Positions 46,745 to 58,736 of a DNA stretch of 64,000 nt are shown one piece after another. Both the position numbers and the translations under genes were made by a program. The stretch is from Halocafeteria seosinensis (Eukaryota > Sar > Bigyra > Bicosoecida), in assembly GCA_001687465.1 (NCBI GenBank), contig LVLI01000118.1, positions 1-64,000 on the forward strand. The letters are read 5' to 3'. Within the stretch, counting starts at the first letter, position 1. Every line of letters begins with the position of its first letter. The notes below the pieces were generated by a model. It ran no database searches, was not told where the DNA came from, and saw nothing but the letters and a program-made list of their open reading frames with translations.

Positions 46745-48109
46745 ATGTCATCGGCGATACAGCAGATGACGCGCCCTGTAAGGGCCTTATATAAGACTCT
46801 TTTACGGACAGCTCGTGTGTTTGACGCCAACCCAGCGCTCAAGTCGCTTGTGTATTTGCCTGAATTTCACGACAGAGTGCTCGGAAAGACCTCCACAGCC
46901 GCGAAAGCTGCTTCCCAGTCTTCAACTACGGAAGTCGAACAAGCAGAGGAGAAAACATACGGGAACGATGTTCGTGTTGTTGCTGAATATGCTGCCAGCT
47001 TCGTCCAGGGCAAGCCCTATTTGCCACAGGACGGGTCCCTTTACAGGCACATAAGACACGCATTTCGAGATAAAGTCATCGCCTCAAGGTATGAGCATAC
47101 AGAGCTACTGAATGCGGCGTTTACGGCGCAGTCTGCGCTTCTTAGGACGGCCAGCATTGTTCGGGCCATATCTTCACAACCACAGTTCCAAGTTCGAGAG
47201 CTCCAAGGTGTCACAGGCAATCTAGAGCATACACAGACAGTGGAGCTGGGCACTCTCATGCTTGAGCATCCGGCACTTGGTCTTCCTGGAAGAGCAGTAT
47301 CCTTGGTGTACGATATGGATCAGAGACACCCGGAGGCCGACGGGGACAGCAAATTCCAAGTACGTGGCTTCACAGTAAACAGACCATTGCCGTATCAAGC
47401 GAAAGAGGTGGTCAATATCGATTTGGATATCCTGGGAGATTTACCCATATGGCAAGGTGGATTGGACACAAGTGGACTTTACATTATGCATAGGTTTTCG
47501 GATATCAAAGATGCTATAGAGATCTGCCCCGGCGTTTGTGTAGGTGGACAATTGAATCAGCTAACAGAGAAACTTAGGTCAGGCGAAGCGGAGCCTTCGG
47601 ATTTTAAAATTTTGTTAGGATGCTCAATATGGGAGTCAGAAGGTGAGGAGTATACCCCTCCTGGGATGGATCATTACATCTACGCCAAAGGAAACGCTGT
47701 TTCACATTTCGCCCTGATGCCCCAGGTAGGCTTTGACCACCAGCCAGGTAAGTTGCAAGCAAATACACCAGCCTTCACAGACTAAATCGACATGCAAGTT
47801 TGTTATTTTTGGTTTGCAGATGACCCTGTAACAGTAGCACAACTGAAGGACCAGGAACGAGGAGGATACGAGCATGAGAAGTACCTCCACCAAAACACAA
47901 CATGGAAGGCCGCGATGCAGTTATTGGGACCCACCTTCGAGTCATTCGCAGAATTGCACCCAGTGACCTCTATGCTTCTCTTAGAGTTGCACGAGAATCC
48001 TTCTGAGTATGAAATCAATACAGATCCAGAAAAAATCGAACAGACACAACAACAAATTGAACAGGACTTGGCCAAGGAAGAACAGAGTAACACCAATGAG
48101 TCTCGCTGA
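46745..48109 (+). CDS. AlgH/YqgE (UPF0301, DUF179) family protein
   Basis: Exons are 46745-47747 and 47820-48109, in phase; 430 residues. The first about 150 residues are family-foreign and basic at the start (RPVRALYKTLLRTARVF), so an organellar presequence is possible. The DUF179 domain follows: GTLMLEHPALGLPGRAVSLV, VRGFTVNRPLP, IWQGGLDTSGLYIMHRFSDI, then EICPGVCVGGQLNQL and FKILLGCSIWE. In plants and algae such proteins are often plastid-located; their biochemical role is unknown. The tail is acidic and Gln-rich. Confidence 0.88.
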
Positions 48110-48338
48110 GATCTACTGTGAGGGTTTTTGGACTGGTTGAGAGGGCGCTATCTTATTGGATGGGCGCGTTCCACATATTCTACTGCTGAACGCAGAAGTT
48201 GGTGAACTCTACCCTTGTGAAGTCACTGAAGTGTCGAAGCTACACGATTGTTTAGTCACTGCATGTAGAGTAGGATTGACTGAGAATATAAACCGCTGCT
48301 TGTAAATAAATCGACACAACCAATTTATATCGATAAGA

Positions 48339-49069
48339 ATGCGACTACATACCATACTTTTGCACCCACAAGTGCCAAACAACACAGGTGCTGTGGGTCG
48401 TACGTGTGTCGGAATGAATGCCGGTCTACACATCATTAAGCCCATAGGATTCGATATATCTTCCTCAAGAGTGAAGCGCGCAGGTTTGTCGATATTTCTC
48501 AGAGTAATACAAGAGGCGATTGTGTCTGGCAACCTTGCGTATCGCTTACAGGACTGGACTATTGGCATAAAGTGGACCTTCACGTCTACGAAGACTTCAC
48601 GGATTTTGCCACCCGCAAGCTCAAAGATTTAGACCGTGTGGTATGTGCACCCTTCCTCGGTGGCATGATATCATGGGTAGGAAGGAATTCGAAACTTGTT
48701 CTTGCAGTTAGTTTTCTCAAAGCTCGAAAAATATGGAAGCATACCACTTCACAAAGCGAACGTCGGCAGCATACAGCAAGGGGAGAGAGAAATTGGTTTA
48801 TTGTTTGGGTCTGAAACAGCAGGAGTAGATGCACTTATGGATGATATTGGCGGCAAACAACTCCTTGAGAACTCGATGCGCATTTACCTCCCTCAAACCC
48901 AAGATATTCGCAGCTATAATTTAAGTAACGCAGTAAGTTTCATCTGCTATTGTACGGTGGTCCGGCCACACAGTGTATATATTAGGTGAAAAAGCAGGTA
49001 TCGGTCGCTATGTTTGAGGTTGCAAGGCAGCTGAATATTCTGGATTCACTCGAGCAGAGACAGATATGA
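48339..49069 (+). CDS. TrmL-type tRNA 2'-O-methyltransferase (SPOUT)
   Basis: Exons are 48339-48483, 48552-48640, 48708-48932 and 48998-49069, in phase; 176 residues, close to the about 157 of bacterial TrmL. The SPOUT motifs are complete: PQVPNNTGAVGRTCVGM near the N-terminus, RAGLDYWHKVDLHVY, LLFGSETAGVD, and IYLPQTQDIRSYNLSNA joined to VSVAMFEVARQL. Bacterial TrmL methylates the ribose at wobble position 34 of leucine tRNAs, using S-adenosylmethionine. No targeting peptide is visible. The stop codon is 10 bp from the stop of the convergent TrmB gene, so the 3' ends of the two transcripts must overlap. Confidence 0.9.
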
Positions 49070-49079
49070 AGATTGTCAG

Positions 49080-50166
<1,087 letters not shown>

Positions 50167-50664
50167 CCTGTATGCAGAAAAAGATGAGGATTGCTGTGCC
50201 AGTGTTATGCACCATACATAAACGTCGGTAATTACCTTGTATGAGGCCCTAATACCTTATGTTTGGAGCCTTCTCCATGTTCAGTGCTTTGCGATGACAT
50301 CGTGTATGCTACAATACGATATCATTGATAGAAAACTAAACATTTATTCTGGAAGGTATTTATGTATCACTATTAACGTGTCGGGACAACCAATCCCTTG
50401 TGAGAACTATCATAACAGGCTAACCATATCGGGGCCGACGATTCAACTTCACAATGAAGCTGCGAATCGCGATACGCACAGTTGCCCTTCGCCGTTACCC
50501 AGCAAACTAATTTTCGGGTAGGCGTTTGGCAAAAAGAATGTCTGCACATATAACAGAAATAAATTATTGCCGACGTAATTAAATAAAGCCAACACGGGTA
50601 CGACATCCGTCACCGCTGCCAAGTGTGTCAGTAAGTATTACTGTACAAGGCAACTTTGTAAAGC
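50167..50664. other. Intergenic DNA
   Basis: About 500 bp between the TrmB start and the 3' end of the TRS120-like gene. Only short frames without motifs are present. Confidence 0.5.
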
Positions 50665-53600
50665 TCATGAAGCAGCAGATTCTGGAATAGCACAATCGAG
50701 ATCCACGGTTCGACTACAACTTTCACGATCTTCCGGGTGCCACGGGTCGTCATGTAGAAATTCATAGTACAGCCTCAGTTTCAAGTTGTTGCCTCCGAAT
50801 TGACAACACTTCCCAATTTTGCTAGTCAAGGTTGCCTTAAGGGGGGTTTCCCCAACTCGCGAAATGCCGTTTGCACGTAACTGCAAATAGGGACTTCCGT
50901 CACCTTCTTCCGTACATGTTTCGACACCTTGAACCTGATTCACTTCAGATATTGTTACTGTACCAACTAGATCAACTGTTTGGACCATGCGGAATTGTTT
51001 GGGCTTGAAGACACCGCGAATTACAACCTTCATGCTCTTTAACAAAATGCCATGAGGGACATTAGACAAATAACAGTATAGGCAAATGGTGTTATCCTCT
51101 ATCCTGGAGCAATCAAAGAGATTCCTCCAAAACGTCGTTAGAACACCCTTATTGGCTGAAAAAGGTCCTATAGCTGGGGATATGAAATACGGATCGTTTG
51201 GCACGATGATATCAAACGCAAGAATACGTATAGTATCATCATTTCGGGGCTCTTCCTTCGGACTGGCGTAGAAGAAATATGCTTCCAACTTCTCCCCGCA
51301 TGTTGCATCGAGCAACGCTGTCATCGCCCTAAGCTGCTCAAAGTTAACGCACAGCGAGAACGTGTCAGAAGGAATGATCGCACGTCCGAGGGATTCATTC
51401 ATCTTGGAACGACAGGTGAAGTAAAGCGACTGCTGGTTTTCCTTTTCTGCGCACATGTCCGGTTGCAGCAACAGTTGCTTTCCTTCAAACTTGTCAAAGT
51501 CAGTAGGCGACCTATTTTGCGACACCGGAGGTGCTTTGCGGACCAGTATTGCGCACGCAATTTGCCCACTGTCGCTCCCTCCATTGTTGCTGAGGGGCAT
51601 ATGGACACAGTCTGTGGTCTTATTTCTCTGCATCACCGCTGTTTCTGCGGGTACTAGGTGTAAAAGTGGCGCAAATTTGACAAGCTTCAGACTACGGCAC
51701 GATCTTTGAACGTAAGCCGGGACTAAGAACGTGTCAAGGCATAGTGCAACACTAAGAAGCTCGCAACTCTCACGAATGCATTTTGTCTGTACGGGAATTT
51801 GCACCCTCACGTCAGCACCTTCGGCAATGTGCAGCTGCTCACTCACTCCGATGACCTGAGCGTCAGTTGACCCATCCACTCTACCTATGAGCGCAACCTT
51901 GGAAGAATTGAGGTTCCCGAGATTATGACACAAAGAGGCCTCCAATACAACTGGGTCATTTTCGGCAAATGAGACCTCGAGCTCACGCGTCTTCTTTCTA
52001 GCACCAAAGACTGAGTTTGTTCGGGACGTATAAACAATTGTCTTACTACCAATGATTCTCTGAACGGTTTCTATGCAGCGTTGTAGCACTCCTCTGGCCA
52101 CACCGTAAGAGGTGGTCGACTCGTTCGAGCGGATTACATTAATATCATGCAGCACGAATCGAGGTAACGGATGGAGAAGTACTCTCTCCGGGAACAGTTC
52201 TTCAGAGTGTTCTGGGGGCAGTGGTGGAGACTTAGGAGAGAGAGAGTCAAGCACCGGCGAAGTCATTGAGCCAGCTTCGGTAACTTCAGTGTGCGTTACT
52301 GGCCCTGTTTCCGTAAGCAGTAATTTCATGCATACTTGCCAAGGGAGAACAGGAAACCTAAACAACAAGGAGAACAAACTGGTAATATCAACGTCTGATG
52401 CTGAGCAGCTAATATCGATGCTTTCCAAACCTATAGGTTTTTCAGCACCATTAGTTGAAGCGTCGTTAGGTGTCCCGGAGCCATTCTGTCGTACGCTTGT
52501 AGACGGCGAGTTCTTCGGGGCTGGTGACATGGGCGTCCCTGATCCAAACACAATGGCATGGGGGCTTTGAATGGAGCGTCGGCTACCGGAGTTCCAGCCA
52601 TCATTGTCAGCGATCCGGGGAGAAGAAGGTGAGGGGACATACTCCTCCGAAGAGGTAGCCCTCAGAGTCCTTGCGTGAGAACCAGACGATACCGTAGCCG
52701 ACCTCGTGGAGTCGTTACTTCCAAAATGGGCAGTTCTCGTCGTATGTCTGGAATACGTATGTCGTCTACTAGGGCTTTGGCTCGAGCGATCTTGTGCTAC
52801 GTCTTTTAACCATGAGATCACAGCATGTGGGAGAGAGGGATCCTTCCGGGCAGATTTATCAAATGTCATTGACAGCAATGAAGATAAAGCAGAAGAGAAT
52901 GTTCTCTGCTTCTCAATTGTAGAAGAATAGTCGCCATCTAACACAAGAAAGGGAAAATCTAGAGGCCTAAACAATCCTGGCCCAGACATCAGTCCAACTG
53001 CTTCGAGCGGGTTGTGCATACATAGCTCCAGGGCCTGCCACAAAGTATCGTCTTTGTGAACGCCCGTATCATGCCCTAATGAGCTCTGCTTCGTTTCAGG
53101 CACGAATGTATCGCTGTGCAGCGGCGTGGTCAATCTCGCGCAGAGGTTCGACAAAGCCACATGGTATAACTTATACATGCCTAAAGAGTAAGACAGAAAG
53201 GCTGCCATCTCAAGAAGCCACTCCAATTGTGGATATTCCTTGAATCGATTGTCGGAAGCGTACCCAGATGGAGTCCCTAATAGAGGGTTTTCGACTAAAG
53301 ATAGAGCAGTTATACAAGGCAGGATAGCCACCGGCCAAACACCACGCTCAATAAAATGAGACGTCATCCAGCACATTGTAGCGTAAGTCGTTCTCAAATG
53401 CCCTTCCCTGTAGTGAATTAGGCCGCAGGAAGCAAGCACCCGCATCAAAGCCGTGGCAGACTTTGTGTTGCCTAATGCCAGATAACTGGACGCGTTCAAT
53501 AGGTCGCGAAGAGAGGGTAGGTCTTCATACTCAGTCTTCCGCAGCAGGAGACCAAAACTATGCCTTTTCTTTCCCTTTGTTGCAGAGGACTCCAAGGAAG

Positions 53601-54645
53601 ATGTTAATTTTTCCTGAAAGAATAACATCCTCAGTGCACTTAGCAAGCCACATTCAGCTGCCAAGCGCTTCTCACCAAAGGATTCAAACTGCCTGCTAAC
53701 ATCAATTACTCGAGTGAGCTGCCGTTTAAGCAAATCTACCGAGAATTGTTCGAGGGAGGGAAATCCATTGTCGTCACAGCAAGCAAGGAGACACGCTTCC
53801 ACATCGCAAATGACGCTGTGAAAAGACTGTATTTTAACCGACACGTCTGATACTCCTGCTGCATCACACAACCTACGAGCCGCAGAGGAATAACTCGCAC
53901 CATCAATTGTGTCCCGCAATGCTAGAGAATGTTCCGCAGCAAGAGTGAGTAGATGTATAGCGTTGATTATCACATGCAAAGGTGCCGAACGCCTGATGTT
54001 CAACGCAGCTCCCAGTTCCACGCCTAGATGACGTTCTTGCTCGGCTAAGAGTTTTTCTTGGTTTTGAATAACGCTGCTCACAAGCATGGACCTATACAGA
54101 CTCACGGCCATAGCTACTGTCGAATCCTGTGCATAAACGACCTCTTTCTTGAGAGGATCATATTCTGGATCAACGACCATCTTCAAGTTCGGGCAGTCCC
54201 TACCTGGGTGCAGTTTCAGTTGTTCCTCAGTGGGAGAGAATGCCAGACAGTAAAACAGTATACGAGGATGATCCACTACCGACTCCGCTGTGGTACCCAA
54301 TGCCCCTGCGAGTGTAGTTACAATTTCGTTGTATGCTGCATGTAAGTCGTCCTCTCCAGGGCTCCATATTAGACCCATCACAGTCAGACCAAACCTATCC
54401 AACACTTTGCTGAGCCGTGTCTTCACTACCCCAAAATCGCAGTACGACACCGAGACTAGTCCCCCTTGCCAGTCAAAATTGGGGAAGTGGGAATTGGCCC
54501 GATCATAATCCCCCGGTGGTGTGAGATCTCCTGCTTCGATTAGATTGTTTCTGGTGATGACATCATACACCGCATTAGGAATTCGTTCCGGCCGATGTGG
54601 CAGTAGTACAATAGAGAGGGAAGACGGGCAGAGGCGCAGATCCAT
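50665..54645 (-). CDS. TRAPPII subunit TRS120/TRAPPC9-like protein
   Basis: One uninterrupted frame of 1326 residues. The N-terminal region (LSIVLLPHRPERIPNAVYDV, then ILFYCLAFSPTEEQLKL and LKMVVDPEYDPLKKE) matches the layout of TRS120/TRAPPC9. A long helical region follows, then a Ser-rich, probably disordered insert at about residues 620-730, and a C-terminal half that looks rich in beta-strands, as in the Ig-like domains of this family. Yeast TRS120 is similar in length. TRAPPII activates Rab11/Ypt31-type GTPases at the trans-Golgi. Assignment rests on the N-terminal part and overall architecture, so it is moderate. The lack of introns over 4 kb is unlike most neighbours. Confidence 0.62.
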   Translation of the reverse strand: MDLRLCPSSLSIVLLPHRPERIPNAVYDVITRNNLIEAGDLTPPGDYDRANSHFPNFDWQGGLVSVSYCDFGVVKTRLSKVLDRFGLTVMGLIWSPGEDDLHAAYNEIVTTLAGALGTTAESVVDHPRILFYCLAFSPTEEQLKLHPGRDCPNLKMVVDPEYDPLKKEVVYAQDSTVAMAVSLYRSMLVSSVIQNQEKLLAEQERHLGVELGAALNIRRSAPLHVIINAIHLLTLAAEHSLALRDTIDGASYSSAARRLCDAAGVSDVSVKIQSFHSVICDVEACLLACCDDNGFPSLEQFSVDLLKRQLTRVIDVSRQFESFGEKRLAAECGLLSALRMLFFQEKLTSSLESSATKGKKRHSFGLLLRKTEYEDLPSLRDLLNASSYLALGNTKSATALMRVLASCGLIHYREGHLRTTYATMCWMTSHFIERGVWPVAILPCITALSLVENPLLGTPSGYASDNRFKEYPQLEWLLEMAAFLSYSLGMYKLYHVALSNLCARLTTPLHSDTFVPETKQSSLGHDTGVHKDDTLWQALELCMHNPLEAVGLMSGPGLFRPLDFPFLVLDGDYSSTIEKQRTFSSALSSLLSMTFDKSARKDPSLPHAVISWLKDVAQDRSSQSPSRRHTYSRHTTRTAHFGSNDSTRSATVSSGSHARTLRATSSEEYVPSPSSPRIADNDGWNSGSRRSIQSPHAIVFGSGTPMSPAPKNSPSTSVRQNGSGTPNDASTNGAEKPIGLESIDISCSASDVDITSLFSLLFRFPVLPWQVCMKLLLTETGPVTHTEVTEAGSMTSPVLDSLSPKSPPLPPEHSEELFPERVLLHPLPRFVLHDINVIRSNESTTSYGVARGVLQRCIETVQRIIGSKTIVYTSRTNSVFGARKKTRELEVSFAENDPVVLEASLCHNLGNLNSSKVALIGRVDGSTDAQVIGVSEQLHIAEGADVRVQIPVQTKCIRESCELLSVALCLDTFLVPAYVQRSCRSLKLVKFAPLLHLVPAETAVMQRNKTTDCVHMPLSNNGGSDSGQIACAILVRKAPPVSQNRSPTDFDKFEGKQLLLQPDMCAEKENQQSLYFTCRSKMNESLGRAIIPSDTFSLCVNFEQLRAMTALLDATCGEKLEAYFFYASPKEEPRNDDTIRILAFDIIVPNDPYFISPAIGPFSANKGVLTTFWRNLFDCSRIEDNTICLYCYLSNVPHGILLKSMKVVIRGVFKPKQFRMVQTVDLVGTVTISEVNQVQGVETCTEEGDGSPYLQLRANGISRVGETPLKATLTSKIGKCCQFGGNNLKLRLYYEFLHDDPWHPEDRESCSRTVDLDCAIPESAAS

Positions 54646-55235
54646 CTCCTATGCGCTGGTCTGGGGAAACCGTCAATTCTTCGCCGCGGCAGTAGCTCAA
54701 TAAGTGCAGGCGTCCATTAGACTTCGGATAATACAGGTTATCATCTATAACTCTTACCGCACAGACAAAAAAAACCAAATACACTCCACGTTTTTCACTC
54801 GATAAAGGGAAACTACACTAAAGTGGCCGGGGAGAGTATAAATATAATGGATTCAGCGGCCCTAGCGCATCAAAACGGCAGCATACACGTTATGAATGGC
54901 ACAGTTTGACGCCCGCGGCATGATCGAGGTCGATTCGAGGAGTGCGCGATGCAGCAATCAAATCGTGACGTTGAAGTTGAGTTTCATACATGGCACGCAT
55001 GTATGAAGTCCACAATATGCGTATACACGTTGTTTGTCCCCTGTGCTGCGGTACTTTAAGATGAAACTACCGTCACAGGATATACCGAAGGATACCAGGC
55101 GTCAAAGCGGCTTCTAGTGTTAGTGATGCAGGTATGGTGGCGGGTGTGAACTTGACTGACCGTCAACTAGTGACTTTGTAGACGTTATTTCAAAGGCTTC
55201 ATGTCCGGTACTTTCTCATCATTCAGTCAGATGTG
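54646..55235. promoter_or_regulatory. Divergent intergenic region
   Basis: 590 bp between the TRS120-like gene (minus) and the unknown gene at 55236 (plus). No gene is seen; it must contain both promoters. Confidence 0.5.
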
Positions 55236-57314
55236 ATGGCGCAAGCTTCAAATAATGAAGGGAGAATTGGTTTGGAGGAGATTGTGGAAGAATGGAATGA
55301 ATTTGAGGTAGCCTGTGAACGCGAATTAAATTCACATCAACCACCATACATCCCTTCGGACAACTCGGCGGACCTAATACGTACCAGGCGCTTCATAGAC
55401 TCGTTTATCCGGTTCCGCTCCAAGTGGAAGCGTTACAGACCCTCTTATGAAGCGTTTGATCGCAGTCAAGGATGGCATAACTGGTTCCCCCAAGTGGAGG
55501 AAGAAATCAAATTGCTCTTTAGATGTAAACGAACTGTCGCAGCTCTTACATCTCACTGTGCGGACATCCTATTCCGATGTCGTCAATATGCAGAAAGGAA
55601 GCAATTTTCTCTTTCTGAAATGCTTGTGGCCATTCTAGTAGAACCTCCTGCAAATGGTTCAAGCAGTGGCCGGAACTGCTTGGAGCGTGACTCCCGATTC
55701 CGGAGAGAATTGTTGGAAATTCTCACGAAGTTCTTTCCTGATTACTGCACGCTAATATTGTGCTCCAATCTAGCTGTGCAGGTATGCGATGCGGTAGTCA
55801 GATCATTGCTTCTCCTTCTGGCGAGCTTCACGGTACAGAATCCTGGACGTGACAAGCGAAAGTCTGCTCGTTTTCTAGACCCGGCTCTGAAGATTGCTTC
55901 TTGTTTGCCTGATTCCATCCTTGTGTATGAAAGTTGTCTGATATATTGCATTTCAGGACATTATTTTCTTACTCAACTGCTTCATCTAGTTGCCGTTCCG
56001 CAGCGCCATGCATTGAAGAGCGTTTTCCATACGTTTGATTCCTTAGACGACTTCGCGCTTTCTAATTGGAAAGACTCTGTAGACTTGAAAGCAGCACTAA
56101 ATTCCGAACTCGTTTGTTGTACCCACACAATTTTCAGATGTCTACAGTATTATTGGTGTGATACGGCTACTGAGGGATCCCAGGAAGGTAGCACTCTACC
56201 CTTCGATACTGGGCTGGTTCTACATTCTCTGCTTGAAGAAGCATCGTTTCATCGACTACGACAAAGGGGATTGGCCGCTCTGTCGAGGATATCTGACGCT
56301 CTATATGTTGGGGATGCTTCGGAAGGGAAAGATACGGTATTTTGTGGTTGCGTTTTGAATAACGACAGCGTCATAGATGCAAACTTTGATATGCGGCAAC
56401 GGCGTATTATGGAATATTGTTTACAAGATGGAGCAAAGTCAGCTATGACACTCTTAGGCTATTTATTAGATAGCTTCAGTGGCTATGAAATCAGTATACG
56501 ATCGAATACGTGCGATGCAATCATTAATTCTGCAGCTGAGGACGGATGCTGCAATTATGCGCAGGGGAACTTGGGTTCACTCTTTACTCAAGCTTCCGCT
56601 TCACTGGGAGCACTGGCTTCGTCACTACCTATTGTCTCTTTTAGCTTGAAACGTTTGTCCCGAATGATGGAAATGGAGGATACTCGAATAGCGCACAGTC
56701 GGGCAGCTTACTCGCAGGTACCATCATGTCTGCGCAAGCTTTATTCCTGGAAGAAGTGGAAAATGGCCATCCGCGATCTTAGTAGGAGGCAGAAGAACTA
56801 TCGACTTAACGATAACAATTTAAAGCATCTACATACGATACCACAGTTTTGGAGATTTGCTGGCACATGTGGTGCAACAGATACCGTAGTTACATTGGAG
56901 GTATTGCGGTTTGCCTTGACGTTGCATCGCATGTTCAGCAGCGACAGAGGGAAGATAAAACCTCACTTGGTGAATGCGATTCGCTCAGCTATTTCCACTA
57001 TGGAGAGGGCATACGAGGAGCTTATCTCCAAAAGAGAAGACATGTGGAGTGAGTATTGCGTTATAGAGTACAGCGCTAGACTGACGCTTCGAAGTTGCAC
57101 GTTGCTGTTACCTCAACTCCTGGCTGTAGCCGAATCTTGCGAGGGGAACAGTTCGGGTAAGAGTGTTGGAGCGGATACAGAGGAGTTCTACAGCCGGATA
57201 CAGATTGTTCGAAGAGTAGTGGACGGGGTGTCAGACGAAGAATCAGGCATCTTGCAGGAAGCAATAACTGGACTGCCTGATTACCTCGATATTCTTCACG
57301 ATAAGGTTCTTTGA
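55236..57314 (+). CDS. Uncharacterised 692-residue helical protein
   Basis: A single open frame starts at the ATG at 55236; a GTG immediately before it is also in frame. I do not recognise a family. The chain has no signal peptide or clear membrane segment and is predicted by eye to be mainly helical, with many Leu, Ser and Cys residues. Notable stretches are RRFIDSFIRFRSKWKRYRPS near the N-terminus, VVRSLLLLLASFTV in the middle and SWKKWKMAIRDLSRRQKNYR near residue 510. It lies between two membrane-traffic or membrane-protein genes, which says little about its role. Length and clean frame support a real gene. Confidence 0.75.
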   Translation: MAQASNNEGRIGLEEIVEEWNEFEVACERELNSHQPPYIPSDNSADLIRTRRFIDSFIRFRSKWKRYRPSYEAFDRSQGWHNWFPQVEEEIKLLFRCKRTVAALTSHCADILFRCRQYAERKQFSLSEMLVAILVEPPANGSSSGRNCLERDSRFRRELLEILTKFFPDYCTLILCSNLAVQVCDAVVRSLLLLLASFTVQNPGRDKRKSARFLDPALKIASCLPDSILVYESCLIYCISGHYFLTQLLHLVAVPQRHALKSVFHTFDSLDDFALSNWKDSVDLKAALNSELVCCTHTIFRCLQYYWCDTATEGSQEGSTLPFDTGLVLHSLLEEASFHRLRQRGLAALSRISDALYVGDASEGKDTVFCGCVLNNDSVIDANFDMRQRRIMEYCLQDGAKSAMTLLGYLLDSFSGYEISIRSNTCDAIINSAAEDGCCNYAQGNLGSLFTQASASLGALASSLPIVSFSLKRLSRMMEMEDTRIAHSRAAYSQVPSCLRKLYSWKKWKMAIRDLSRRQKNYRLNDNNLKHLHTIPQFWRFAGTCGATDTVVTLEVLRFALTLHRMFSSDRGKIKPHLVNAIRSAISTMERAYEELISKREDMWSEYCVIEYSARLTLRSCTLLLPQLLAVAESCEGNSSGKSVGADTEEFYSRIQIVRRVVDGVSDEESGILQEAITGLPDYLDILHDKVL

Positions 57315-57584
57315 GCATGTGGTGGAGTTCCAGGGCACCGGCATGCTCCCTTGGAATGGGTGCGAACCCATTCCAGTCGGGCATGGGGAACGACGATTAT
57401 CTTACCGTTGCCTTGCAATTTCTCTGCCAAAAGCGACTAGTGATACTGGTACTAGCCGCTACAATAAATCGCCAAACTTTCAAGGCCAGTCACGCAAATA
57501 CCTTCCACCAGCATTCTACGAACGAAGAAAGCATTCGGACTCCCTGGTTCTAATTGACCGATGTCCCGAATGATTCTCATACGG

Positions 57585-58346
57585 CTATGTTCCTCGTTGG
57601 GGGTCACGGGTCTCCTCCCGTTGCTCTGACGACTCCGTCGAGTGACTATTTTCCCCTGACGCCAGTACAGGAGCAGTGGGGATCGAGCGCCCTCCAAATG
57701 AGAAAGGAGACTCGCTAACAAGTTTGAAGGCGTATGCGGATCCAAGGAATTGGCAAACGAACATGGCAGCATCGAGGAGTATCAGCACGACCGAAACTGT
57801 GCGGCACGTTAGATTCAGATTCAGGGTAATGTACACAGTAACAAATAAACTAAAACACGTACTTGGACCGCCGGAGGATTCTTTTATCACTTGAGCAATG
57901 AATGCAATTGTGGCGACAAAAATTCTTATGCTGCTCACGATGCAAACGACTGCATACGTCATTAGAGCACATTCACTAAGTCGTACAGCCCCGACAATTC
58001 CCAACGACGGCAGCATGACCACAAAGAACACCACTACCACGACCAGCGATACAAGGCTCGCCTTGGTGCTTTCAGAATCGTCAATCGGATCATCATCATC
58101 ACCATCCGTAACACGAGGAATGGTCAGTCCAGCCCGAATCAATGCGAAGAATGCTAACCCAATGGCTGTTCGTTTCACATTTTTTGTAAGGTTTCCCACA
58201 CGAGTCTCGCTGTCATAGGCAAGCACACACTGACGCGTAATAATGACTGCATGTTCATCCAAGGAGAGAACCCTTGAGGCTTACTGTATGGGCAATCCAA
58301 CTCGTGTATAAGGTGGTGGTGCGGCTTGCTCTTCCACATCCGACAT
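57585..58346 (-). CDS. Small multi-pass membrane protein with PPPY motif; in-frame TAA
   Basis: The frame from the ATG at 58346 begins MSDVEEQAAPPPYTRVGLPI, meets TAA at 58281-58283, then continues open as VLSLDEHAVIITRQCVLAYD to the stop at 57585. The whole would be about 250 residues. The downstream part has four hydrophobic segments (IGLAFFALIRAGL, LVVVVVFFVVMLPSLGIVGA, YAVVCIVSSIRIFVATIAFI, VVLILLDAAMFVCQFLGSAY) and a short polar tail. PPPY is a PPxY motif of the kind bound by WW domains of NEDD4-type ligases. The TAA sits within a 12-bp block (58273-58284) that begins GTAAGC and ends AAG. It is either a nonsense mutation, an extremely small intron, or a sign that the true start lies downstream. 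Confidence 0.6.
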
Positions 58347-58736
58347 GCTCTTCTCCGCTGCATTTCGCTTGGAGGGTCAACCACAAGCTCCCCACCTATG
58401 CGCTGACCTCTTCTCAAAGCATTCTGTTCCACATTTGTATCAATACGGTCCATCTCTTGACCCATGTAGTAAAAGGGAGGCCAACTTCAACTTGGGCATC
58501 TGAGCCAGATGCACGCACGCGTGTGTCCTATCCTGGTTACTGTCCTTCATGGTAGCGAGCTTGTAGTGAGTACGGATAGAATAGTCATTTGGATCTCTGT
58601 AGCTGTACAAACAGCAAAGGTTCAGTGTTATCTTGTGTGGTAGAGACATAGAACCGAAGTTCTGTGCTGTTCCGTACACTGTATATACACGCTCTGTGCA
58701 CTCCCTATTTGAGACGTATACACAGAAACAGGGAGT
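58347..58736. promoter_or_regulatory. Divergent intergenic region
   Basis: 390 bp between the PPPY membrane protein (minus) and the ABCC transporter (plus). No other gene is supported. Confidence 0.5.

Noticed and set aside
57585-58346. Reassigned stop codon as explanation for the in-frame TAA
   Set aside because: TAA, TAG and TGA all terminate well-supported genes in the window (for example TAA in ETHE1, TAG in the AP2-PHD gene, TGA in TMEM260), so a variant code is unlikely.
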